40,415 nucleotides of DNA. It comes from an uncultured Prevotellaceae bacterium (lineage in GTDB: Bacteria > Bacteroidota > Bacteroidia > Bacteroidales > Muribaculaceae). The stretch covers positions 1 to 40,415 of the forward strand of contig ONQS01000022.1 in NCBI GenBank assembly GCA_900320055.1, in the 5' to 3' direction. A program made the translations under genes and the position numbers. This document shows positions 8,693 to 15,650 of the stretch, piece after piece. Under the pieces are notes generated by a model. It was not told where the DNA came from. It did no database searches and was given only the letters and a program-made list of their open reading frames with translations. Position 1 is the stretch's first letter; every line of letters begins with the position of its first letter.

Positions 8693-8819
8693 GCTTTATA
8701 TCACCCCGACCACACCTCACCCTTATGGCAGCCCCACTCAAACTATGCTAAGACCTGATAATTGATGCCAAAAAATCAGAAAAACCCTTAATTCTGTCGT
8801 GGGATTGAAAAATATTGTG

Positions 8820-8827
8820 TAGTTTTG
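8820..8827 (+). promoter_or_regulatory. Putative -7 element for the outer-membrane protein gene at 8858
   Basis: TAGTTTTG matches TAnnTTTG, about 31 bp before the ATG. No convincing -33 partner. Confidence 0.5.
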
Positions 8828-8857
8828 GCATTTGAAACAACAACAAATGACACAGCA

Positions 8858-9454
8858 ATGAACAGAAACAACAGAGCACTGGTGGTGACGCTACTCGTCA
8901 TGCTCATGTCGATGACCGCCGCGGCGCAAGCACGCCTGGGCGTGAGGGCAGGCCTCTCGCTGGGTCACCTGCGCTTTGACCGCGACGTGGTCAACAGCGA
9001 CAACCGCGTGGGCTACTGCGGAGGTCTCCTTCTCGACTTGGGGCTGCCAGTGGTAGGGCTAGGCGTCGAGGCATCGGTCATGTATACGCACCGCAACAAC
9101 CGTCTGGCCGACGACCAGCGTGTCTATAAGCGCGACTTTATCGACATACCGGTATATGCACGATACCGCATGGAAATCGTGGGCCTGTCGCATGTGTTTG
9201 CGCCCCTAGCCTACACCGGGCCATGCTTTTCCATCCTCTTCAGCGACAACGGCCCGGTCAACTACGACAGCCGCAAGACCTACACCTCGTGGGACGTGGG
9301 ACTGGGCGCCGACCTGTTTAATCGGCTCAGGGTCACCGCCACCTACGGCATCGGACTGTCCAAGGCCCTGGAGTATGTCGACCGCGAGTACACGGGTAGC
9401 ACAGTCAACGGCAAGGACCGCTACTGGACGGTGAGTGCCGCCCTGCTATTCTGA
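8858..9454 (+). CDS. Outer-membrane beta-barrel protein, PorT-like
   Basis: A 198-residue small barrel protein. The ATG at 8858 (MNRNNRALVV) is chosen over an upstream TTG because it begins a signal peptide with a hydrophobic core and AAAQA cleavage region (about residues 8-28). The mature part opens with the motif typical of this class (LGVRAGLSLGHLRF), alternates hydrophobic and polar residues through about eight strands and ends in aromatic-Phe (SAALLF), as outer-membrane barrels do. The following gene encodes a similar protein 46 bp downstream, so the two likely form an operon with apbE. The function of such proteins is generally unknown; PorT itself belongs to gliding/type IX secretion, but similarity at fold level does not show that role here. 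Confidence 0.82.
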   Translation: MNRNNRALVVTLLVMLMSMTAAAQARLGVRAGLSLGHLRFDRDVVNSDNRVGYCGGLLLDLGLPVVGLGVEASVMYTHRNNRLADDQRVYKRDFIDIPVYARYRMEIVGLSHVFAPLAYTGPCFSILFSDNGPVNYDSRKTYTSWDVGLGADLFNRLRVTATYGIGLSKALEYVDREYTGSTVNGKDRYWTVSAALLF

Positions 9455-9500
9455 CCCGTCACACCACTTATCAGCAATCATCAACTCAATCACATAACAA

Positions 9501-10124
9501 ATGAAGAAACTAACCTTACTCTTCTCCACCCTACTGCTCACTTGCACCATCTCCCTGGGACAGACCACCTCGCGATGGGGCATCACCGCTGGTGCCAACC
9601 TCAACGAAGTGCACTTCAAGCAACATGACATCGTGCCCAGCACCCGCATGGTAGGGCCGCAACTGGGCGTGACGAGCGAGATGAACTTCAGCGGCATCGG
9701 TTTCGGCGTCGAGGCATCCGCCCTCTACACCCTCAAGCAGGGCAAGGTCAACTACGGAGCCCGCCCGATGTGGGCCGCCGTAGGCGCTGGCAAGGAGACC
9801 GTGTCGATGCACTACCTGGATGTGCCTCTGCACCTCAAGTTCAAGTACAACCGCCTGGGCGGACTGGAGTCCACCATCATGCCGATGGTCTATGTGGGCC
9901 CGCAGTTCTCGTTTCTGGTGGCAAGCAATCATCACGAACTCAATATCTACCCCCCTGTCAACGTCTATCTCGACATGGGTGTGGGATGCGAACTGCTGGA
10001 GCGCGTGCAACTCCGTGGGGGCTACAACTTCTCGATCGGTCAGTCGTTCCACACCAAACTGCTCGACGACAACGTGGCCAAAAACCGCACCTGGTACGTT
10101 AACCTCACCTACTTCATGAAGTAA
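9501..10124 (+). CDS. Outer-membrane beta-barrel protein, PorT-like
   Basis: A 207-residue protein with signal peptide MKKLTLLFSTLLLTCTISLG, then WGITAGANLNEVHF, the same N-terminal barrel motif as the upstream gene product. GFGVEASALYTLKQGK is the counterpart of the neighbour's GLGVEASVMYTHRNN, so the two are paralogues from a tandem duplication. Other strand-like blocks are DVPLHLKFKYN and VYVGPQFSFL. It ends in NLTYFMK. Gap to the upstream gene 46 bp and to apbE 34 bp, same strand, consistent with co-transcription. Located in the outer membrane by inference; ligand or partner unknown. Confidence 0.83.
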   Translation: MKKLTLLFSTLLLTCTISLGQTTSRWGITAGANLNEVHFKQHDIVPSTRMVGPQLGVTSEMNFSGIGFGVEASALYTLKQGKVNYGARPMWAAVGAGKETVSMHYLDVPLHLKFKYNRLGGLESTIMPMVYVGPQFSFLVASNHHELNIYPPVNVYLDMGVGCELLERVQLRGGYNFSIGQSFHTKLLDDNVAKNRTWYVNLTYFMK

Positions 10125-10158
10125 TAACACACAGGCGCGGCTCCGCATCGCCACTCAC

Positions 10159-11175
10159 ATGAAACGCTACATCGCCATACTGGCAGCACTTGCTATCGCC
10201 GTGATCATGATGTTTGTCGCGCGCGACCGCAAGCGCTATTTCTCGCACGAGGGCGTGGTGTGGACCACCGACTATCACATCACCTATGAGGCCGACCACG
10301 ACCTTAGCGACAGTGTGCAACTGATTCTCAGCAACTTGGACATGAGTGTGTCGCCCTACAACAGGGTGTCGCTCATCAGCGCCATCAACGAGGGCAAGAC
10401 CCAACGCACCGACGCCTACCTGCAACGGCTCATCAACGCCTCACGGCAGGTGTGGCGACAGAGCGGCGGCGCCTTCGACCCGACTGTCATGCCTCTGGTC
10501 AATGCCTGGGGCTTCGGCTACAAGAACGGCACGGCGCCCAACCGGTCACAACTCGACAGCATACTCGCCTTTGTGGGCATGGACAAGGTCAGCCTGCATG
10601 GCGACACCATCGTCAAGCAGGATCAGCGCGTGATGCTCGACTTCAGTTCCATCGCCAAGGGGATGGCCTGCGACGAAATCGGGCGTATGCTCGTGCGCAA
10701 TGGCGCCGTCAACTGGCTCGTCGAGATCGGTGGTGAGGTGATGGCCAGCGGCAAGAACAGCCGCGGCACGGCTTGGCAGGTTTCGGTCGACATGCCCACG
10801 GCCGACGACGCCACAGCCCACAGCAGCGACCTGACCATCGCCCTGGACAGCAATGCCGTTGCCACCAGCGGCAACTACCGCAAGTGGCGCATGCAGGACG
10901 GCAACAAGTTGTCACACATCATCGACCCGCACACGGGCGACTCCAGAGCAGGCACCCTGCTGAGCGTCACCGTCATTGCCAGCGACTGCATGACGGCCGA
11001 CGCATGGGCGACCGCCTGTATGGTTATGGGAGAAAAAGCCGTGCAAGGCCTTATGGGCAACCGCAGAGACCTGGGAGTGATGACCATCAGCGCCGACACC
11101 ATCGGCGGCAGCCTCATCGTCTGGAGCAATGCGGCCTTTGCCGACCGCGTCAGCGCCGGCGCCTCTCAGCACTAG
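10159..11175 (+). CDS. apbE: FAD:protein FMN transferase
   Basis: Flavin transferase that attaches FMN covalently to a Thr/Ser of target proteins such as NqrB/NqrC and RnfG/RnfD, using FAD and Mg2+. The 338-residue product has an N-terminal membrane anchor (about residues 4-21) without a lipobox Cys, so it is probably tethered to the periplasmic face. Family motifs are in order: SPYNRVSLISAIN, GGAFDPTVMPLVNAWGFG, LDFSSIAKGMACD, EIGGEV, ATSGNYRK, HIIDPHTG and the metal-binding region ASDCMTADAWATA. Length is usual for the family. It follows the two barrel-protein genes on the same strand. No flavinylation target is encoded in the window. Confidence 0.95.
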   Translation: MKRYIAILAALAIAVIMMFVARDRKRYFSHEGVVWTTDYHITYEADHDLSDSVQLILSNLDMSVSPYNRVSLISAINEGKTQRTDAYLQRLINASRQVWRQSGGAFDPTVMPLVNAWGFGYKNGTAPNRSQLDSILAFVGMDKVSLHGDTIVKQDQRVMLDFSSIAKGMACDEIGRMLVRNGAVNWLVEIGGEVMASGKNSRGTAWQVSVDMPTADDATAHSSDLTIALDSNAVATSGNYRKWRMQDGNKLSHIIDPHTGDSRAGTLLSVTVIASDCMTADAWATACMVMGEKAVQGLMGNRRDLGVMTISADTIGGSLIVWSNAAFADRVSAGASQH

Positions 11176-11200
11176 AGGCGCCTCTACCCCCACCCTCATT

Positions 11201-11305
11201 TTGGCAATGACATAGAAGCCCAGCCCAAACTCTGCGGGGCTATTGCGAATTACGCGAATTGGACTCATTGAATGCGAATTATAAATATAAATTCGTGAAA
11301 TTCAA
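11201..11305. repeat. Palindromic MITE-like intergenic element, copy 2 (opposite orientation)
   Basis: Begins TTGGCAATGACATAGAAG 26 bp after the apbE stop. Its reverse complement aligns over about 100 bp with 3993-4094. It keeps the inner hairpin (AGCCC...GGGCT) and the ACTCATTGAATGCGAATT block. The far end is poorly conserved and the second inverted end is not clear, so this copy may be truncated or diverged; 11306-11418 is AT-rich without a gene. Confidence 0.7.
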
Positions 11306-11418
11306 CTGATTAGCGAAATTCGCATTAAAAAAAACTTTCAGGGTTTTCTTTCATTTTTCATGATTGCCCGGGAGACGGTGTTTCCCTGGCCACGTGCTCT
11401 TTTTCCCTCGTGGAGCCG

Positions 11419-12183
11419 TTACTTGGCGATGATCACTTCCACGCCCAGGTCCTCGAGGCGCGTGACGATCTTGGGCGACACCCCGCCATCGGTGATGATC
11501 ATATCCACCGCGTCCAGATCGGCTATCTTGGCAAAACCTCGACGGCCAAACTTGCTGCTGTCGGCCAGGACGATGGTCTTCTGTGCCGCAGCCATCATCT
11601 TCTGATTGAGGCCAGCCTCACGCATCTCGGTCGTGGTGATGCCATATTCCATATCGATGCCGTCAACACCCAGATACAACTTGCTGAACGAGCACTGCTC
11701 CAAGATGCGGGAGGCATACTCGCCGACCACCGACAGGCTGCTGTGACGCAACATGCCGCCCAACTGTATGATGTCTATGTTCTCGTGCTGCGTGAGGATG
11801 TTGCTCACCGCCAGTGACGCCGACACCACCGTCAACTTGTGCAGCGGCTGGATGTTGCGAGCCAGCGCATGGACCGTCGTGCCCGAAGCGATGACGATGC
11901 TGTCGTCCCGAGTGATCAGGCGGGCTGCCTCACGGCCGATGGCGTGCTTCTCGTCGGTAGCCAACTTCTCCTTCTCGTTGACCGACCGGTTGTTGATATA
12001 GGGATTGATCAACACCGCCTTGCCATGGCTGCGATACAGGCGGTCGCCACGCTCCAACTCGGTCAAGTCCTTGCGCACAGTCACAGCCGACACCTCGAGC
12101 ATCTCAACCAGATCAGACACAAGCACCGAGCCCTGCCTGATGAGCGTTTCCATAATGATTTCGTGACGTTGTTCCTTGGTCAT
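11419..12183 (-). CDS. glpR: DeoR-family repressor, probable regulator of the glp operon
   Basis: A 254-residue DeoR/GlpR-type regulator: N-terminal winged helix-turn-helix (about 1-57, with VSDLVEMLEVSAVTVRKDLT) and C-terminal DeoRC sugar-phosphate sensor domain (about 75-250) containing IASGTT, the GGMLR loop, YLGVDGID and ADSSKFGRRG. Family members are released from DNA by phosphorylated intermediates, here plausibly glycerol-3-phosphate. The gene is divergent from glpABC with 478 bp between them, and this gap contains paired AACGAAA-type boxes overlapping both promoters, supporting control of the operon and autoregulation. The assignment as GlpR rests on this context; the ligand is inferred. 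The ATG at 12183 places the HTH at the usual distance from the N-terminus. Confidence 0.88.
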   Translation of the reverse strand: MTKEQRHEIIMETLIRQGSVLVSDLVEMLEVSAVTVRKDLTELERGDRLYRSHGKAVLINPYINNRSVNEKEKLATDEKHAIGREAARLITRDDSIVIASGTTVHALARNIQPLHKLTVVSASLAVSNILTQHENIDIIQLGGMLRHSSLSVVGEYASRILEQCSFSKLYLGVDGIDMEYGITTTEMREAGLNQKMMAAAQKTIVLADSSKFGRRGFAKIADLDAVDMIITDGGVSPKIVTRLEDLGVEVIIAK

Positions 12184-12226
12184 AACAAATTCGGTTTCAG
12201 ATTCAATCCATCGCTAATAACACAAC

Positions 12227-12243
12227 GAAACCAGATAGGTTTC
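12227..12243. promoter_or_regulatory. Candidate repressor operator near the glpR start
   Basis: Perfect inverted repeat GAAACC-AGATA-GGTTTC with flanking CAACGAAACC, lying just downstream of the predicted glpR transcription start (about 12250). Position suits autorepression. Confidence 0.5.
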
Positions 12244-12256
12244 CTTTATGATGGCA

Positions 12257-12288
12257 CAAAATTAAGCCAAAGACCACAAACCGCCAAA
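12257..12288 (-). promoter_or_regulatory. glpR promoter
   Basis: Minus-strand TTTG at 12288-12285, 20-bp spacer, TAATTTTG at 12264-12257. Leader about 67 nt. Confidence 0.7.
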
Positions 12289-12302
12289 TATTTCGGCAAA
12301 AA

Positions 12303-12329
12303 AGTTTCGAAAAATATCAAAACGAAACT
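12303..12329. promoter_or_regulatory. Candidate repressor operator between glpR and glpA
   Basis: Perfect inverted repeat AGTTTCG (12303-12309) and CGAAACT (12323-12329) with a 13-bp A/T-rich spacer. It shares the CGAAA core with the other boxes in this gap and sits just upstream of the glpR -33 element. Confidence 0.5.
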
Positions 12330-12374
12330 CATTTTTCATCAGAAACGCGCAAATACACCTGTCATTTTTGACAT

Positions 12375-12405
12375 AAACGAAACAAATCCCGACAGTAAAC
12401 GTAAC
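12375..12405. promoter_or_regulatory. Direct pair of AAACGAAAC-like boxes
   Basis: AAACGAAAC at 12375-12383 and AAACGTAAC at 12397-12405, start-to-start 22 bp, about two helical turns. They are the same motif as the operator candidates on either side. Confidence 0.4.
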
Positions 12406-12502
12406 ACCATTTGCATAGGCCTGAATGATCCATCAATCAAATTATTCTACTTTGCCTTAGCAAGTTAAAATACAGAAATAAATAAATATTTAAAAATACT
12501 AA

Positions 12503-12528
12503 CGAAATTATTTTGCCATTCCATTTCG
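12503..12528. promoter_or_regulatory. Candidate operator overlapping the glp promoter
   Basis: CGAAAT (12503-12508) and ATTTCG (12523-12528) form an inverted repeat whose spacer contains the TTTG -33 element, so a bound repressor would block RNA polymerase. Confidence 0.55.
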
Positions 12529-12542
12529 ATGAATTAACTTTG
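12512..12542 (+). promoter_or_regulatory. Promoter of the glpABCTQ-porin operon
   Basis: TTTG at 12512-12515, 19-bp spacer, TAACTTTG at 12535-12542: a perfect match to the Bacteroidetes consensus. Predicted transcription start about 12547-12549, giving a leader of about 114 nt. Confidence 0.82.
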
Positions 12543-12544
12543 CA

Positions 12545-12642
12545 GCGAAACTAATCAGGCCATGATGACGCCCATCCCGGATGTCATCCTCAAGGATTCG
12601 GGTTCCAGATGCGGTCATGTGGCCAAAAATGATTAGTTTTGC
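12545..12642 (+). promoter_or_regulatory. Structured 5' leader of the glp operon (uncharacterised hairpin)
   Basis: Nearly the whole leader folds into one long hairpin: outer 13-base arms GCGAAACTAATCA / TGATTAGTTTTGC (12545-12557/12630-12642, one G:U), then GGCC/GGCC (12558-12561/12621-12624) with an A5 bulge, ATGATGACGC/GCGGTCATGT (12562-12571/12611-12620, two single-base bulges), CCCG/CGGG (12576-12579/12599-12602) and an apical ATCC-TCAA-GGAT. The predicted transcript starts inside the 5' arm. A 24-codon ORF (12562-12636, starting ATGATG, ending TAG) fits inside it. It resembles no riboswitch class I know. Only four U follow the stem, so it is not a clear terminator. Confidence 0.65.
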
Positions 12643-12661
12643 TACCTTAAACATTCTATTT

Positions 12662-14305
12662 ATGGTAACAAACGACATTTATAACAAGGAATATGACGTG
12701 ATCATCGTGGGAGGCGGCGCGACAGGTGCCGGCACCGCGAGGGATTGCGCGTTGCGCGGCCTGAGCGTGCTGCTCGTCGAGCGCAACGACTACAGCACCG
12801 GCGCCACAGGCCGCAATCATGGCCTGATGCACAGCGGAGCGCGCTATGCCGTGACCGACGGGGAGAGCGCCAGCGAGTGCATCAGCGAGAACATGATCCT
12901 GCGCCGCATCGCGCGTCACTGCGTGGAAGAGACCGACGGGCTGTTCATCACCCTGCCCGAGGACGACCTGCAGTACCAGCAGACCTTTGTGGACGCCTGC
13001 CAGCGCGCCGGCATCCGTGCCGACATCATCGACCCCGCCGAGGCACGACGCATCGAGCCGGCGGTCAATCCGTCGCTCATCGGTGCCGTGCGCGTGCCCG
13101 ACGCCTCGATCGACCCCTTCCGCCTGACCGTTGCCAATCTGCTCGACGCCCGCATGCACGGCGCCGAGACGCTCAACCACCACGAGGTGGAGGGCCTGAT
13201 CATCAACCAGAACCGCGTCGAGGGCGTGAAACTGCTGAGCAAGCGTGACGGGCGCCACGTCGAGGTGCGCGGGCGCGTCGTCGTCAACGCCTGCGGCATC
13301 TGGGGACAACGCATTGCCCAGATGGCCGGAGCCAAGATCTCGATGTTCCCCGCCCGCGGGGCGCTGCTGATCTTTGGCCACCGCGTCAACAACATGGTCA
13401 TCAACCGCTGCCGCAAGCCAGCCAACGCCGACATCCTCGTGCCTGACGACACCGTGTGTGTCATCGGCACCACCAGCGACCATATCCCCATTGAGACCGT
13501 CGACGACATGCGTGTGACCCGCGAAGAGGTCGACGTCCTGCTCAAGGAAGGTGTCAAGATAGCCCCCTCGCTGGCTACCACACGCATCATCCGCGCCTAT
13601 GCCGGCGTCAGGCCGCTGGTCGCCAGCGACGACGACCCCAGCGGCCGCAGCATCAGCCGTGGCATCGTCTGCCTCGATCACGCCAAGCGTGACGACATCG
13701 AGGGCTTCATCACCATCACTGGCGGCAAGATGATGACCTACCGACTGATGGGCGAAATCGCCACCAACGCCGTCTGTGCCAAACTCGGCAACACGGCTCC
13801 CTGCGTGACCGCCGCGCAGCCCCTGCCCGGATCGGAAGAGGGAGGCCCCAGCCAGAGCGACCTGACCAAGCGATACAGTTTCGGCGAGCGCGCCGCCATC
13901 GGCCGCCATGGTTCACTCGCGGCCCGCATCGAGAAGGACAACGACATCGACAATGCCCTGGTGTGTGAATGCGAAGGCGTCACCGTGGGCGAGATCAAAT
14001 ATGCCGTGCACCAACTGCACGTCCACAACCTGGTGAACCTGCGACGACGCACCCGCGTGGGCATGGGCACCTGCCAGGGCAAACTTTGTTCCTGCCGTGC
14101 AGCCTCGCTGCTGGGCGAGATCAACCACGACGTGAAAGGCGCCCAAGAGGACCTGGCTGCCTTCCTCGACGAGCGATGGAAAGGCATGAGGCCCGTTGCC
14201 TGGGGCGATACCCTGCGCGAAGCCCAATTGACCGCACACATCTATGAGGGGCTGTGCGGGCTGGACAAGGTCGTAGACTTACAAGGAAAGGAGGACGCAC
14301 AATGA
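12662..14305 (+). CDS. glpA: Anaerobic glycerol-3-phosphate dehydrogenase, subunit A
   Basis: Catalytic FAD subunit that oxidises sn-glycerol-3-phosphate to dihydroxyacetone phosphate and passes electrons through GlpB/GlpC to the quinone pool. The ATG at 12662 gives 547 residues, close to the E. coli protein, and places the dinucleotide-binding motif (DVIIVGGGATGAGTARD) at residues 12-28; an upstream in-frame ATG at 12581 lies inside the leader hairpin and is rejected. The DAO-type domain spans about 11-370. The C-terminal BFD-like [2Fe-2S] domain has Cys at about 435 and 437 (CECEG) and about 470-477 (CQGKLCSC). glpB overlaps its stop by four bases (ATGA), so translation is coupled. Confidence 0.96.
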   Translation: MVTNDIYNKEYDVIIVGGGATGAGTARDCALRGLSVLLVERNDYSTGATGRNHGLMHSGARYAVTDGESASECISENMILRRIARHCVEETDGLFITLPEDDLQYQQTFVDACQRAGIRADIIDPAEARRIEPAVNPSLIGAVRVPDASIDPFRLTVANLLDARMHGAETLNHHEVEGLIINQNRVEGVKLLSKRDGRHVEVRGRVVVNACGIWGQRIAQMAGAKISMFPARGALLIFGHRVNNMVINRCRKPANADILVPDDTVCVIGTTSDHIPIETVDDMRVTREEVDVLLKEGVKIAPSLATTRIIRAYAGVRPLVASDDDPSGRSISRGIVCLDHAKRDDIEGFITITGGKMMTYRLMGEIATNAVCAKLGNTAPCVTAAQPLPGSEEGGPSQSDLTKRYSFGERAAIGRHGSLAARIEKDNDIDNALVCECEGVTVGEIKYAVHQLHVHNLVNLRRRTRVGMGTCQGKLCSCRAASLLGEINHDVKGAQEDLAAFLDERWKGMRPVAWGDTLREAQLTAHIYEGLCGLDKVVDLQGKEDAQ

Positions 14306-15546
14306 GAATGGACACCGTCATCATGGGTGGAGGACTGAGCGCCCTCACCTGCGGCATCACGCTGGCCAAGCACGGCAAGCGCGTCACCATTGTCGCCAGC
14401 GGACAGAGCACACTGCTCTTTAACGGCGGCTCGATGGAACTGTTGGGCAGCATCGACGGCCAAGAGGTCACCGCACCGCTAGAGGCAGTCGCCACCCTAC
14501 CCGACAACCACCCTTACCGCAAGATCGGCACCGAGCGCATCGCCAGCCTGGCCAGTGAAGCCAAGCAACTGCTTGACGACGCCGGCATCAACATGGAAGG
14601 CCGCCCCGACGCCAACCACTGGCGCATCACGCCGATGGGCGTCGCCAAGCCCGCATGGCTCACCCTGAGCGACCACATGCGCATCGACGACCTGTCGCAC
14701 CTGCCTGCCAAACGCGTGGCACTGATGGCTATCCGCGGCTATCTGGACCAGCCTAACAGCATGCTCGCCCAAGGGCTGCGAAGCCTGGGCATGGAGGTCA
14801 AAGTCGTTGAGTTCTCCACCAGCGACATCACATCGCTGCGCCGCAGTCCCAGCGAGATGCGCGCGACCAGCCTGGCCAAGCATCTGATGAGCAACAGCGC
14901 CCTGCAACGCGTGGCTGAGCAGATCAATGCCTTAGCCAACGAGGCCGACCTCGTGCTGCTGCCCAGTGTGCTGGGACAGAACGACGACAACGACTTCCGG
15001 ACCCTGCAATCTATGGTCAACAAACCGCTGCGCCTGGTAGCCACCCTGCCGCCCGCTGTGGCCGGCATGAGGATGCAGGCCCAGTTGCGTCACTACTTCA
15101 GGATGCTGGGAGGCACCTATCTGATGGGCGACACCGCCGTGAGCGGCACCTTCGACCAAGACAGGCTCACCGCCGTCACCACAGCCAAACTGGGCGACAT
15201 GCCCCTCAAAGCCGACCATTTTGTGCTCGCCACCGGCTCGTTTGTCAGCCGCGGCCTCATGGCCGACTACGAGCGCGTGTATGAGCCCGTGCTGGGTGTG
15301 GACGTCGATGCTGACGCCGACCGCGAATGCTGGACCCGATTCGGTGTGCTCAACGCGCAAGCCTACACTCAGTATGGCGTCGCCACCGACAACAGCCTGC
15401 GCTGCCTGATCGAGGGCAAGCCCATCACCAACCTGAGGGCCATCGGCTCGGTCCTGAGCGGCCACGACGCCATCAAGATGGGCGACGGCACCGGCGTGTC
15501 GATGCTTACAGCCCTGGCCGCCGCTCACGACATCATCGGCCGCTGA
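14302..15546 (+). CDS. glpB: Anaerobic glycerol-3-phosphate dehydrogenase, subunit B
   Basis: Second flavoprotein subunit (FMN/FAD-binding) of the GlpABC complex, linking GlpA to the iron-sulfur subunit. The ATG at 14302 overlaps the glpA stop (ATGA) and gives 414 residues, the usual length. The N-terminus has the nucleotide-binding fingerprint (DTVIMGGGLSALTCGITLAK), followed by the GlpB-typical LLFNGGSMELLG. The C-terminus keeps the flavin-contact pattern (AIGSVLSGHDAIKMGDGTGV). No signal peptide or transmembrane segment, in line with a peripheral inner-membrane complex. glpC follows after 104 bp with no terminator between. Confidence 0.94.
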   Translation: MRMDTVIMGGGLSALTCGITLAKHGKRVTIVASGQSTLLFNGGSMELLGSIDGQEVTAPLEAVATLPDNHPYRKIGTERIASLASEAKQLLDDAGINMEGRPDANHWRITPMGVAKPAWLTLSDHMRIDDLSHLPAKRVALMAIRGYLDQPNSMLAQGLRSLGMEVKVVEFSTSDITSLRRSPSEMRATSLAKHLMSNSALQRVAEQINALANEADLVLLPSVLGQNDDNDFRTLQSMVNKPLRLVATLPPAVAGMRMQAQLRHYFRMLGGTYLMGDTAVSGTFDQDRLTAVTTAKLGDMPLKADHFVLATGSFVSRGLMADYERVYEPVLGVDVDADADRECWTRFGVLNAQAYTQYGVATDNSLRCLIEGKPITNLRAIGSVLSGHDAIKMGDGTGVSMLTALAAAHDIIGR

Positions 15547-15650
15547 CCACCACAAGCCCACCACCCGCTTGCAAGGCCGATCTGCCCCACAAGCGAAGAT
15601 ATGATATAGATTAGATAACGATTTGATTGATGATTTTTTAGAGGGATATT

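Noticed and set aside
12634-12641. TAGTTTTG as a second glpA promoter
   Set aside because: It matches TAnnTTTG but has no -33 partner and is the 3' arm of the leader hairpin; kept only as a remark.
12581-12661. N-terminal extension of glpA from an ATG at 12581
   Set aside because: The extension lies in the structured leader, is not GlpA-like and would place the FAD motif too far from the N-terminus.
12656-13909. A 417-codon minus-strand frame opposite glpA
   Set aside because: Shadow of glpA; all catalytic and cofactor motifs are on the plus strand.
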